This document shows, piece by piece, positions 1 through 8,207 of a stretch of 30,488 nucleotides of DNA. Source of the DNA: Arthrobacter sp. (GTDB lineage Bacteria; Actinomycetota; Actinomycetes; Actinomycetales; Micrococcaceae); NCBI GenBank assembly GCA_025464925.1, contig JAODMS010000139.1, positions 1 to 30,488 of the forward strand. The letters are read 5' to 3'. The translations under genes were made by a program, and so were the position numbers. The notes beneath the pieces were generated by a model. It saw only the letters and a program-made list of their open reading frames with translations. It had not been told where the DNA came from and searched no databases. Each line of letters begins with the position of its first letter. Within the stretch, counting starts at the first letter, position 1.

Positions 1-254
1 CGAACCTTGAAGGCATCATCAACCCGCCGATCGACGAGCTGCTGAAGGCCGCCGACTCGAAGTACGGACTGGTAATCTTCGGCGCCAAGCGCGCACGCCA
101 GATCAACGCCTACTACGCCCAGCTGCATGAGGGCCTGTTCGAGTACGTTGGCCCGCTGGTCGACACCAAGCTGAACGAGAAGCCGCTGTCCATCGCCCTG
201 CGCGAGATCAACGAAGGCAAGCTCGTTTCCAGGGCGATCGAAGCTGCAGAGTAA
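1..254 (+). CDS. rpoZ: RNA polymerase omega subunit (3' part)
   Basis: This is the C-terminal 83 codons of the omega subunit; the start lies left of the window and the stop is TAA at 252-254. Omega is the small RNA polymerase subunit that helps fold and assemble beta-prime. The visible protein begins [15 protein letters not shown], continues through [20 protein letters not shown], which matches the conserved omega core, and ends with [16 protein letters not shown], the actinobacterial form of the tail. The next gene, coaBC, starts 26 bp downstream with its own Shine-Dalgarno. The order rpoZ-coaBC-metK-priA is a familiar actinobacterial arrangement and supports the identification. Nothing looks broken apart from the window edge. 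Confidence 0.93.
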   Translation, partial: NLEGIINPPIDELLKAADSKYGLVIFGAKRARQINAYYAQLHEGLFEYVGPLVDTKLNEKPLSIALREINEGKLVSRAIEAAE

Positions 255-280
255 ACAGACTGCCTGTTGACGGAGGTCAC

Positions 281-1549
281 GTGCGCATAGTCCTCGGAGT
301 CGGGGGAGGGATTGCCGCCTACAAGGTGGCGTCGCTCCTCCGGCTATTTACTGAAGCCGGCCAAGACGTCACGGTCATTCCCACTGAAGCTGCCACCCGT
401 TTCGTCGGCGTCGCCACCTGGGAAGCCCTGTCCGGACACCCGGTCAGCAGCAGTGTTTTTGACGAGGTCCACACCGTCAACCACGTCCGCCTCGGCCACG
501 AGGCGGATCTGATCGTGGTGGCTCCGGCGACGGCCGACCTGCTGGCCCGCGCCGCCACCGGCCAGGCCAATGACCTGCTGGGCAACACCCTGCTCATGGC
601 CGGCGGCCCGGTGCTGATGGCCCCGGCCATGCACACCGAAATGTGGCAGCACCCGGCAACCCAGGCCAATGTCGAAACCCTGCGCAGCCGTGGCGTCACC
701 GTGCTGGAACCCGCCAGCGGCAGGCTGACGGGGGCTGACTCCGGTCCCGGACGGCTGCCTGAACCTGAGGCCATTTTCGAGGCCGCCCTGGCCCTCGCCG
801 GCGCGCCGGCGGTGGCGGAGTCCTCGCTGTCCGCAATGCCGCCGTCGTCCGCTGCATGGCCCCTGGCCGGCGTGACCGTGACCATCAGTGCCGGCGGCAC
901 CCGTGAGCCGCTGGATCCCGTGCGTTTCCTGGGCAACCGGTCCTCCGGAAAGCAGGGCGTGGCACTGGCCGTCGCCGCCCGCGACGCCGGTGCCAGGGTC
1001 CGGTTGCTGGCGGCGCACATGGATGTCCCGGCGCCGGACGGCGTCGAGCTGGTTACGGTCGAGACAGCCCTGGAGCTGCGGAAGGCAGCCCTGCACGCCG
1101 CCGCCGACTCGGACGTCGTGATCATGGCCGCCGCGGTGGCGGACTTCCGCCCGGCGGACGTCTCGAGGACGAAGATCAAGAAACGCGACGACGCCGCCGA
1201 TCCGGTCATCTCCCTGGTGCGGAACCCGGATATCCTGCAGGAGCTCGTCGAGGTCCGCGACGCCGCTTCCCGGATCCAGTTGATTGTCGGTTTCGCCGCC
1301 GAGACCGGGGACGCCGAGGCCGACGTCTTCGAGTACGCCGCGGCCAAGCTGCGCCGCAAGGCCTGTGACCTGCTGGTGGTCAACCAGGTCGGCCAGGATC
1401 AGGTCTTTGGCCAGGACACCAACTCCGTAGTCATCCTTTCCCGGTCCGGCTCCGAACCCCAAGAGGCGTCGGGCTCCAAGTCCGACGTCGCGGCTGCCGT
1501 GATCGACCGCATCAGCGCTGAGCTGAGCCGGGTTGTCCCGCCAGCCTGA
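281..1549 (+). CDS. coaBC: Bifunctional phosphopantothenoylcysteine decarboxylase / phosphopantothenate-cysteine ligase
   Basis: CoaBC carries out two successive steps of coenzyme A synthesis in the cytoplasm: it ligates cysteine to 4'-phosphopantothenate (CoaB) and decarboxylates the product (CoaC). The 422-aa length is usual for the fused enzyme. The FMN-binding CoaC half (about 1-190) shows GVGGGIAAYK at the N-terminus, the probable catalytic His68 in NHVRLGHEAD, APATADLLAR, and PAMHTEMW at about 115-122, the counterpart of the PAMN substrate motif with His for Asn. A low-complexity Ala/Ser linker (about 175-192) leads to the CoaB half with SAGGTREPLDPVRFLGNRSSGKQG, AAAVADFRP and the KIKK lysine cluster. 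The start is GTG, chosen for the GGAGG at 272-276 and the fit of the N-terminus. It is probably cotranscribed with rpoZ. Confidence 0.96.
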   Translation: MRIVLGVGGGIAAYKVASLLRLFTEAGQDVTVIPTEAATRFVGVATWEALSGHPVSSSVFDEVHTVNHVRLGHEADLIVVAPATADLLARAATGQANDLLGNTLLMAGGPVLMAPAMHTEMWQHPATQANVETLRSRGVTVLEPASGRLTGADSGPGRLPEPEAIFEAALALAGAPAVAESSLSAMPPSSAAWPLAGVTVTISAGGTREPLDPVRFLGNRSSGKQGVALAVAARDAGARVRLLAAHMDVPAPDGVELVTVETALELRKAALHAAADSDVVIMAAAVADFRPADVSRTKIKKRDDAADPVISLVRNPDILQELVEVRDAASRIQLIVGFAAETGDAEADVFEYAAAKLRRKACDLLVVNQVGQDQVFGQDTNSVVILSRSGSEPQEASGSKSDVAAAVIDRISAELSRVVPPA

Positions 1550-1614
1550 GCCGGGCGTAATCAATGTCTCCTTAGCTGGGGGACACACCCGCCGGACGTC
1601 CGTTTTCCAACCAG

Positions 1615-1620
1615 TAAGGT
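1615..1620 (+). promoter_or_regulatory. Candidate -10 box of a leaderless metK transcript
   Basis: TAAGGT fits the actinobacterial TANNNT -10 pattern. It ends six bases before the metK GTG at 1627, which would put the transcription start on or next to the start codon. No good -35 is visible. The same bases contain AAGG, which could instead serve as a weak Shine-Dalgarno, so the assignment is tentative. Confidence 0.4.
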
Positions 1621-1626
1621 AGTTGA

Positions 1627-2862
1627 GTGACTTTACCGCTGCACATCCCTGACTTCCACGGGTCCGCGCCCGCATCGCTCCGGCTGTTCACCTCCGAGTC
1701 GGTGACCGAAGGGCATCCGGACAAGATCTGTGACCAGATCAGCGATGCGATCCTTGACGCCCTGCTGGCCAAGGACCCCGAGTCCCGCGTTGCCGTGGAG
1801 ACCCTGGCCACCACCGGCCTGGTCCACGTGGCCGGCGAGGTCACCACGGATGCCTACGTGGAAATCCCGCAGATCGTCCGGGAGACCATCCTCAGCATCG
1901 GGTATGACTCCTCGGCGAACGGCTTCGACGGCGCCCGGTGCGGGGTGTCCGTTTCCATCGGCCAGCAGTCCAACGACATCGCCGGCGGCGTGTTCAACTC
2001 CCTCGAAGCGCGGGAGGGGCGCCAGGAGGACGACTACGACCTCCAGGGCGCCGGTGACCAGGGCCTGATGTTCGGTTACGCCAGCGATGAGACCCCGTCC
2101 TACATGCCGGTTCCGATCTGGCTCGCCCACCGACTCTCGGAGCGGCTTACCGAGGTCCGCAAGAACGGCGAACTGCAGTACCTCCGCCCCGACGGCAAGA
2201 CCCAGGTGACGGTAGGCTACGACGGCGACCGCCCTGTCTCGGTCGAGACGGTCGTGATTTCCAGCCAGCACGCGGAAGGCGCCAGCCTCGAGCAGCTGCG
2301 GGCCGACCTGGCCGCGTATGTGGTCGATCCGGTGATGGCCCTGTCCAACCTAGACATCTCACGTGCCAAGAACATCCTGAACCCCGCGGGCGCCTTCGTC
2401 ATCGGCGGTCCGGTGGGCGACGCCGGCCTTACCGGCCGCAAGATCATCGTCGACACCTACGGCGGCATGGCCCGCCACGGCGGCGGAGCCTTCTCCGGGA
2501 AGGATCCGTCCAAGGTGGACCGCTCGGCAGCCTATGCGATGCGCTGGGTCGCGAAAAACGTGGTGGCTGCCGGGCTGGCCAAGCGCGCCGAAATCCAGAT
2601 CGCCTATGCGATCGGCCAGGCCCGTCCGGTGGGGACCTACGTGGAAACCTTCGGGACCGAAACCGTCGACCCGGCCCGGATCAGCGCCGCCATCGCCGAG
2701 ATCTTCGACCTGCGCCCCCGGGCCATCATCGATGCCCTCGACCTCAAGCGCCCGATCTACGCCAAGACCGCCGCCCACGGGCACTTCGGCCGTGACGATC
2801 CCGACTTCACCTGGGAACGCCTGGACCGGGTCGATGAGCTGAAGTCTTTCTTCAACGCCTGA
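1627..2862 (+). CDS. metK: S-adenosylmethionine synthetase (methionine adenosyltransferase)
   Basis: MetK makes S-adenosylmethionine from methionine and ATP, supplying the cell's main methyl donor. The 411-aa protein is of normal or slightly long length. Near the N-terminus it shows [21 protein letters not shown], the conserved first methionine/ATP-binding segment. Further on come the [12 protein letters not shown] segment and [19 protein letters not shown], the glycine-rich loop with the phosphate-binding lysine. [10 protein letters not shown] near the C-terminus is also typical. An in-frame TGA at 1624-1626 lies directly upstream, so the GTG at 1627 is the first possible start. A 77-bp gap separates it from coaBC, and a TANNNT box six bases before the start suggests its own, possibly leaderless, promoter. 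No SAM riboswitch was recognised upstream. Confidence 0.96.
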   Translation: MTLPLHIPDFHGSAPASLRLFTSESVTEGHPDKICDQISDAILDALLAKDPESRVAVETLATTGLVHVAGEVTTDAYVEIPQIVRETILSIGYDSSANGFDGARCGVSVSIGQQSNDIAGGVFNSLEAREGRQEDDYDLQGAGDQGLMFGYASDETPSYMPVPIWLAHRLSERLTEVRKNGELQYLRPDGKTQVTVGYDGDRPVSVETVVISSQHAEGASLEQLRADLAAYVVDPVMALSNLDISRAKNILNPAGAFVIGGPVGDAGLTGRKIIVDTYGGMARHGGGAFSGKDPSKVDRSAAYAMRWVAKNVVAAGLAKRAEIQIAYAIGQARPVGTYVETFGTETVDPARISAAIAEIFDLRPRAIIDALDLKRPIYAKTAAHGHFGRDDPDFTWERLDRVDELKSFFNA

Positions 2863-2887
2863 GCCGATGCCGGACGCCGGCCGGCCC

Positions 2888-2910
2888 GTGCCGCGGCTAC
2901 GCGGCGGCAC
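2888..2910 (+). terminator. Short inverted repeat between metK and priA
   Basis: A perfect 7-bp stem (GTGCCGC / GCGGCAC) with a 9-nt loop lies 25 bp after the metK stop. There is no T-run after it, so it is at best a weak or Rho-assisted terminator. In such GC-rich sequence a stem of this size can arise by chance. Confidence 0.3.
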
Positions 2911-3012
2911 ATTCCAGCGGTGCGGCATAAATGTCGCTGCCCTGTGATGTGCTGTAGCCAGGCCGCCGGCAGGACGGCCACCGCCACTCGCTGCTGAACG
3001 GAGGTAGCCGCT

Positions 3013-5229
3013 ATGACATCCTTCCGTGGCGGCGCTGCTGCGCCGGACGAACCCCTCCAGCTTTCGCTGCTCCAGGGCTTTCCCTTGACCCCCGTGTCCT
3101 CTGCCGGGCCCGCCCTCGCTGCGGCGCTGCCGGTGGCCCGGGTGCTGCTCGACTCATCCTTGCCGCATCTTGACCGGCCGTTCGACTACAGCGTTCCCGC
3201 CAGCCTCGATGCCGCGGCGCAGCCAGGCGTCCGCGTCAAGGTGAAGTTCAACGGACAGGAACTGGCCGGATACCTGATGGACCGGGTGGCGGAGTCCGAC
3301 GCCGGACACGCCCTGGTGCCGCTGTACAAAGTCGTCTCCCCGGTGCCGGTGCTCACTCCCGCGGTGGCTGAACTGGCCGGACGGGTCGCGGCGCGGTACG
3401 CCGGAACGGTCAGTGATGTCCTGCGCGTAGCCGTGCCGCCGCGCGTCGCCATGCTGGAAAAAGAGTTTGCGCCGGACGGGCGCCTGGACCCGGAGCTCTT
3501 TGGATCCGTGGCTGCGCCTGGGACAGCGGCCTCCCGGGAATCTGAACCGGCCCCGGGGCCCACACCGAAGGGGAGCTGGGGCTGCTACCGCAACGGTCCC
3601 GCGTTCCTTCAGCACCTGAGCGCGGGGGAGTCGCCGCGCGCGGTGCTCAGTGCACTGCAGGGCTTCGGCCCGGGCGGCTGGCCGAGGATGATCGCGGAGG
3701 CCGTGGCGGCCGTCCGGCTGTCCGGCCGGGGCGCAGTCGTCGTCGTGCCCGACCGCCGCGATTTGGACCGGGTGGAGGACTCGCTCCTGAAACTCCTTCC
3801 CGCCGAAGACATTGCCCGGCTGGCCGCAGACGACGGCCCGACCCCCCGCTACCGGAACTTCCTGCGGGTACTCAGTGGCGCCGCCGGCGTCGCGGTGGGC
3901 ACCAGGTCCGCCGCCTTTGCGCCCGTCCAAAATCTAGGGCTCGTGGTGTGCTGGGACGACGGCGACGATCTGCACATCGAGCAACGCTCGCCCTACGCGC
4001 ACACCCGCGAGGAGCTGCTGCTGCGCGCCGGTCAGGAGGGTGCCGCCTGCCTGCTGGCGGCCCACTCCCGCAGCACCGAAACGGAACGGCTCGTCGAATC
4101 CGGCTGGGCGTGGCCGGTGGAGGCCGAGCGGACCGTGGTCCGGCGGACCGTCCCGCGCGTGCTCAATACGGCCGACAGCTTCGAGCTGGAACGTGACCCG
4201 CTGGCCCGCATCGCACGGCTGCCGGGCGCAGCGTGGCGGGCCGCCAAGGAAGGCCTGGAACGCGGGCCGGTCCTGGTCCAGGTGGCCCGGGCCGGGTACG
4301 CCCCCTCGCTGGCGTGCGACAACTGCCGGGAACCTGCCCGCTGCAACGCCTGCAGCGGGCCCTTGGCCATCGCCGGGTCCAGCGGCAGTTTCGCCGTGCC
4401 GCAATGCCGCTGGTGCTCCACCCCGGCCCCTGCGTGGCGCTGCACCACCTGCAACGGCATCCGGCTCCGACGCGGCTCCACGGGCGCGCTCCGCACGGCC
4501 GAAGAGTTGGGCCGGGCCTTTCCCGGCACGCCGGTGGTCACCTCCTCGGGGGACCAGATCAAGGCCACCGTTCCGGACACCCAGGCTCTGGTGGTGGCAA
4601 CGGTGGGAGCGGAGCCGGTCGCCGCCGGCGGTTACGCAGCGGCCCTGCTGCTCGACGGCGACTCGCTGCTGCGCCGGGAAAACCTCCGGGCCGGGGAAGA
4701 CGCCGTCCGCCGCTGGTTCAACGCCGCCGCCCTGGTCCGCCCGGCACCGGACGGCGGCCTGGTGGTCATTACCGCCGACGATGCTGCCGGGGTCGGTGCC
4801 CTCCTGCGCTGGGATCCCGCCGGCTATGCCCAGCGGGAGCTGTCCCTGCGGCAGGAGTTGCAGCTGCCGCCCGCCGTGCGGATCGCGTCCGTTACCGGCG
4901 GCCGGACCGCCGTCGGGCACTTCATCCAGGCCGTCGAGCAGCGGCTGGGCGCGCAGGGAATCGTGCTGAGGACGGCGGGACCAGCACCGCTGGTGATGGC
5001 AGCGGGCGGCCCTCCGGCGGAATCCCCGGACGGCACGGTCCCCGCTGGGCGGCCAGCGCCGCGGGAGGCGCCGCGGGAGGCCGGTGAAGAGGTTCGGACC
5101 TTATTGTTCGTCCCGTATGCGCAGGCCGCGGACGCCACCAAAGTGATGCGGGCAGTCAAGGCGGCAGCCGCGGCCAAGCGCAGCGATGACCCGGTGCAGC
5201 TGCGGCTCGACGGCGTCAACGTCCTGTAG
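3013..5229 (+). CDS. priA: PriA-like primosomal protein without helicase motifs
   Basis: PriA recognises stalled replication forks and reloads the replisome. This 738-aa protein has the N-terminal DNA-binding region (about 35-140, with VLLDSSLPHLDRPFDYSVP) and the C-terminal primosome domain. It also keeps all eight zinc-site cysteines at 435, 438, 444, 447, 465, 468, 477 and 480. The ATPase core is degenerate: no GxxGSGKT Walker A motif occurs where it should (about 195-245), and the DEEH box is replaced by WDDGDD at 314-319. Loss of helicase motifs is a known feature of actinobacterial PriA, so it is probably a structural or DNA-binding primosome factor, not a motor. The ATG at 3013 has GGAGG at 3000-3004. 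The gene converges on the downstream glycosyltransferase with only 10 bp between the stop codons. Confidence 0.9.
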   Translation: MTSFRGGAAAPDEPLQLSLLQGFPLTPVSSAGPALAAALPVARVLLDSSLPHLDRPFDYSVPASLDAAAQPGVRVKVKFNGQELAGYLMDRVAESDAGHALVPLYKVVSPVPVLTPAVAELAGRVAARYAGTVSDVLRVAVPPRVAMLEKEFAPDGRLDPELFGSVAAPGTAASRESEPAPGPTPKGSWGCYRNGPAFLQHLSAGESPRAVLSALQGFGPGGWPRMIAEAVAAVRLSGRGAVVVVPDRRDLDRVEDSLLKLLPAEDIARLAADDGPTPRYRNFLRVLSGAAGVAVGTRSAAFAPVQNLGLVVCWDDGDDLHIEQRSPYAHTREELLLRAGQEGAACLLAAHSRSTETERLVESGWAWPVEAERTVVRRTVPRVLNTADSFELERDPLARIARLPGAAWRAAKEGLERGPVLVQVARAGYAPSLACDNCREPARCNACSGPLAIAGSSGSFAVPQCRWCSTPAPAWRCTTCNGIRLRRGSTGALRTAEELGRAFPGTPVVTSSGDQIKATVPDTQALVVATVGAEPVAAGGYAAALLLDGDSLLRRENLRAGEDAVRRWFNAAALVRPAPDGGLVVITADDAAGVGALLRWDPAGYAQRELSLRQELQLPPAVRIASVTGGRTAVGHFIQAVEQRLGAQGIVLRTAGPAPLVMAAGGPPAESPDGTVPAGRPAPREAPREAGEEVRTLLFVPYAQAADATKVMRAVKAAAAAKRSDDPVQLRLDGVNVL

Positions 5230-5239
5230 CCGGCGTCGG

Positions 5240-6346
5240 TCAGGCCTGCCGGCGGCCCGCAGACCCGGACCCGCCGCCTCGCAGCGCCACGGCCGCTTCG
5301 GCGAGGTCGAGGAGCCTGCGTGCCGACTCGTCCCAGCTGAAGTCGGCGGCACGCTCCACGGAACGGCGCGAACGGGCCTTCCACAACTCCGGCTGCTCGA
5401 GCTTCCTCACGGCCGCGGCGAACTCCGAGGGCGAGTCCGGAGGCACGTAGCTCACGGCGTCGTGGCCCACCTCGCGGAAGATCGGGATGTCGCTGGCGAT
5501 CACCGGGGTGCCATGGGACATCGCCTCCACCAGGGGCAGGCCGTAGCCTTCCGCCCGGGAGAGGCTGACCAGGGCCGTGGTACGGGTCAACAAGGCCTCG
5601 TACTCGGCGTCGGTGACGCCGTTGTGGAAGACGATGTTCGAGCCTTCCGGCGCAAGTGCCTCCAGCTCTGCACGGCGTTGCGGCGGAATCCGGCTGAGCA
5701 GGTGCAGGGTCATGTCCGGCAGCTCCGCCATGCCCCTGATCATGGTCTCCACATTCTTGTACGGCATGAAGGAACCCATATAGAGCAGCGTCTTGTCCGC
5801 ACCGGCCCCCGGGTCCCGGGGGGTGTGGCCGTATTGCGGGGCGTTGCCGACGATCCGGACGGGGCGTTTCGTGAGCCGGTATTTGGCGATCAGGGCGGCT
5901 GTGGTGGAGCTGATGGTCGCCACCATATCCGCCCGGTTCAACAGGAGCCGCTGGGGCCAGAAGGCCTTGTGGTACAGGCGCCAAAGGACCCGGACCGGGG
6001 CAGGCAGGAAGCCGGGGGGTGCCGGGTGCTCGTAATAGATCAGGTCGTGGAGCGTCAGGACCAGGGCGTATTTCCGGCCCCAGCTGCCCATCGTCTGCAT
6101 GGGGCAGACCACCACGTCGGCTCCGAGCCGGTTGACCTTCGCCGCCACGAACACCTCGGCCGGGGACAGCGGGCTGTTGATCAGGGTATAGGGCACGTCC
6201 GGCAGGAGCGCCAGCTGGCGGACGTCACTGATCAGCATCGAGACGTCCGCGACCTTGGCCGCAGCCGCGATGAGGCTGGCGCCGTAGCGGCTGATGCCGT
6301 CGTGGTGGTCCAGCCGGGTGAAGCGGGCATCAATGAGAATCTTCAC
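5240..6346 (-). CDS. GT4-family (group 1) glycosyltransferase
   Basis: This is a retaining GT-B glycosyltransferase that transfers a sugar from a nucleotide-sugar donor to an unknown acceptor, probably at the inner face of the membrane. The 368-aa protein opens with MKILIDARFTRLDHHDGISRYG, the usual N-terminal Rossmann strand and acceptor loop. Its C-terminal donor domain contains LLYMGSFMPYKNVETMIRGM and the signature SRAEGYGLPLVEAMSHGTPVIASD, which holds the E-x7-E type motif. No membrane span is evident. The start is GTG at 6346, which overlaps the TGA of the upstream hydrolase gene as GTGA, so translation is probably coupled. The partner genes (hydrolase, aldo-keto reductase) do not reveal the glycan. 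Mannosyl- or related glycosyl transfer to a lipid or polysaccharide is possible but unproven. Confidence 0.87.
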   Translation of the reverse strand: MKILIDARFTRLDHHDGISRYGASLIAAAAKVADVSMLISDVRQLALLPDVPYTLINSPLSPAEVFVAAKVNRLGADVVVCPMQTMGSWGRKYALVLTLHDLIYYEHPAPPGFLPAPVRVLWRLYHKAFWPQRLLLNRADMVATISSTTAALIAKYRLTKRPVRIVGNAPQYGHTPRDPGAGADKTLLYMGSFMPYKNVETMIRGMAELPDMTLHLLSRIPPQRRAELEALAPEGSNIVFHNGVTDAEYEALLTRTTALVSLSRAEGYGLPLVEAMSHGTPVIASDIPIFREVGHDAVSYVPPDSPSEFAAAVRKLEQPELWKARSRRSVERAADFSWDESARRLLDLAEAAVALRGGGSGSAGRRQA

Positions 6347-7269
6347 CCGGAGTGGTCCTTCAGGAAGCTCCGGATGAAGCCCGCGGCGGGTGCAGGGGTT
6401 TCATAGTGGATCAGGTGGCCGACGCCGGGAATGACGTTCAGGATCCCGTGCGGCAACAGCGCGACCAGTGCGTACTGGTCGGGCAGGGCGGCGATCTCGT
6501 CCTTTTCGCCCGCGACGAGCAGCACGGGCAGGGTGAGCCGGCGGGCCACTTCGGACACATTGCTGCCGACGGAGGCCTTGAACGCCTCGAGCAGGCTCTC
6601 CCGGTCAGCGAAGGCGGAGAAATAGGCGCTGTGTTGTGCGTGGACGAAGCGCCTGAGGTCCTTGTCCCGGGTCTTGGCCATGGCCACGCTCATCACCCGC
6701 ACTATCAGCTGGCTGCGCAGCAGGGCGAGTCCCAGCTTGCGGGGGAGGCGTGCGGCGGCCTGGTAGTACAGCACCGCGAGCTTGGTCACCATCCCCTTGG
6801 GCCCCTCAAGGGCGGGGGCGGCGATGGGGTTGATCAGGATCAGTTCGGACACCGCGCCGGGGTGGGCCGCGACGAAGTGGCTTGCGATGATCGACCCGAA
6901 AGAATGGCCGAGCAGGACTGTCTCCGGGCCCAGGTCCAGTGCGGCCAGGAAGTCGCTGATGAACCGGCCATAGCGTCCGACGCTGTGTTCAGCGCCGTCA
7001 AAAGCCCCTGAGCTGCCGAATCCCGGGAGGTCGGGCATGATGAGGCGCATTTCCGGCAATTGGTCGGCCACCCGGAGCAAGCCGTGGTGGTCACCGCGGA
7101 AGCCGTGGATCACCAGGATGGTCCGGGTTGCCGGGGTCACCCTGACGGGCTCGTAGCTCCAGTAGGCAACCCGGGTTCCGCCGAGCTGCACCGTCCCGGT
7201 ACGGGTGCGGGGACCGAGCTCAGTGCTGAACAGGGGCGCGGGGGAGGTCTGGGTGTCGACTTGTTCCAT
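6343..7269 (-). CDS. Alpha/beta hydrolase
   Basis: This 308-aa protein has the alpha/beta hydrolase fold: ILVIHGFRGDHHG at about 51-63 supplies the oxyanion-hole HG, GHSFGS at 121-126 carries the nucleophile Ser123, the acid is the Asp in VAGEKDEIAA, and the catalytic His is in GVGHLIHYETP near the C-terminus. The triad looks intact, so it should be an active esterase, lipase-like or C-C hydrolase; the substrate cannot be inferred. The ATG at 7269 was chosen because the open frame continues upstream into the aldo-keto reductase gene with no family-like sequence. The start lies 10 bp after the reductase stop, with AGGA about nine bases before it. The stop overlaps the glycosyltransferase start. 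No signal peptide is seen, so a cytoplasmic location is likely. Confidence 0.88.
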   Translation of the reverse strand: MEQVDTQTSPAPLFSTELGPRTRTGTVQLGGTRVAYWSYEPVRVTPATRTILVIHGFRGDHHGLLRVADQLPEMRLIMPDLPGFGSSGAFDGAEHSVGRYGRFISDFLAALDLGPETVLLGHSFGSIIASHFVAAHPGAVSELILINPIAAPALEGPKGMVTKLAVLYYQAAARLPRKLGLALLRSQLIVRVMSVAMAKTRDKDLRRFVHAQHSAYFSAFADRESLLEAFKASVGSNVSEVARRLTLPVLLVAGEKDEIAALPDQYALVALLPHGILNVIPGVGHLIHYETPAPAAGFIRSFLKDHSG

Positions 7270-7279
7270 CGTTTGAATC

Positions 7280-8158
7280 CTAGTTGACGTTGTCAGGGTG
7301 GGAGCCGGCGCGGAAGCCCCGCTCCAGGGCGGCGAGCGCGTCCATGTCGGCGGCGTCCAGGCTGAAGCCGAAGATATCCAGGTTCTCCCGGATCCGGTCG
7401 TAGGAGCTTGCCTTGGGGATGACGATGTTGCCCAGCTGCACATGCCACCGGAGGATGATCTGCGCCGCCGTCCGGGCGTGTGCCGTGGCAAGCCCAAGCA
7501 CGGTCGGATCCTGCAGGACCTGGCCGCGGCCGAGCGGGCTCCAGGCTTCGGTCAGAATCCCGAGCTTGCCGTGCAGGGCACGGAGTTCGTCCTGCTGCAG
7601 CCAGGGGTGGAGTTCTATCTGGTTCACGGCGGGCACCACCTCCGCGGTCTGCAACAGATGTTCCAGATGGGAGGGCTGGAAGTTGGAGACACCGATCGCC
7701 CGCACCTTCCCTTCACGGTACAGGGTCTCAAGGGCGCGGTAGCTCTCGGCGTAAAGCCCGCGCCCGGCGCAGGGCCAGTGGATCAGGTAAAGGTCCACGT
7801 ACTCCAGGCCGAGATTGGACATCGAGGTGTCGAAGGCCCGCAGGGTCGTTTCGTAGCCCTGGTCGTCGTTCCAGAGCTTCGTCGTGACGAAAATGTCCTC
7901 GCGCGAAAGCGTCGGAGCGGCTTCGCCGGAACCGCCGCGGCCGTCGTCGCTGCCGGAGAAACCGGAGAGCGCCCCGATGCCCCGGCCGACGCCCGTCTCA
8001 TTGCCGTACATTGCCGCGGTGTCCACGTGCCGGTAGCCGGCTTCGATGGCCATCGTCACGAGCCCGGCAGTGTCCGCCGGCGGGACCTTGTAGAGCCCGA
8101 AGCCCAGCTGGTCAATCAGCACGCCGTTGTTAAGGCCGAGACGCGGTGAGGGTTTCAT
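7280..8158 (-). CDS. Aldo-keto reductase
   Basis: This is an NADPH-dependent oxidoreductase of the aldo-keto reductase superfamily, which reduces aldehydes or ketones to alcohols in the cytoplasm. The 292-aa protein shows the catalytic tetrad Asp46 and Tyr51 (GYRHVDTAAMYGNE), Lys94 (VTTKLWNDDQ) and His127 (YLIHWP). The family signatures GLGFGLYKVP-like, AIGVSNF and VNQIELHPWLQQ are also present, and the C-terminal cofactor segment has VIPKASSYDRIRENLDIF. A Gly/Ser/Asp-rich insert of about 17 residues (66-82) sits between the helix after the tetrad Tyr and the next strand; it is unusual but on the surface of the barrel. It lies 10 bp upstream of the hydrolase. A TANNNT box seven bases before the ATG suggests a leaderless start separate from the regulator gene. 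Confidence 0.92.
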   Translation of the reverse strand: MKPSPRLGLNNGVLIDQLGFGLYKVPPADTAGLVTMAIEAGYRHVDTAAMYGNETGVGRGIGALSGFSGSDDGRGGSGEAAPTLSREDIFVTTKLWNDDQGYETTLRAFDTSMSNLGLEYVDLYLIHWPCAGRGLYAESYRALETLYREGKVRAIGVSNFQPSHLEHLLQTAEVVPAVNQIELHPWLQQDELRALHGKLGILTEAWSPLGRGQVLQDPTVLGLATAHARTAAQIILRWHVQLGNIVIPKASSYDRIRENLDIFGFSLDAADMDALAALERGFRAGSHPDNVN

Positions 8159-8165
8159 AACACTG

Positions 8166-8171
8166 ACTCTA
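8166..8171 (-). promoter_or_regulatory. Candidate -10 box for a leaderless aldo-keto reductase transcript
   Basis: On the minus strand the hexamer reads TAGAGT, matching TANNNT, and ends seven bases before the ATG. No Shine-Dalgarno is visible there and no clear -35 is seen. If used, the three-gene unit down to 5240 can be expressed independently of the upstream regulator. Confidence 0.4.
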
Positions 8172-8207
8172 CCGACTCCGTGGCCAGCCGCCTCGGGGAC
8201 AGGCCGT

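Noticed and set aside
1550..1626. A SAM riboswitch upstream of metK
   Set aside because: The gap is only 77 bp and shows no conserved riboswitch core or expression-platform hairpin.
7270..7497. N-terminal extension of the alpha/beta hydrolase
   Set aside because: These codons lie inside the aldo-keto reductase gene and are Arg/Ser/Pro-rich; the hydrolase-like sequence begins at the ATG at 7269.
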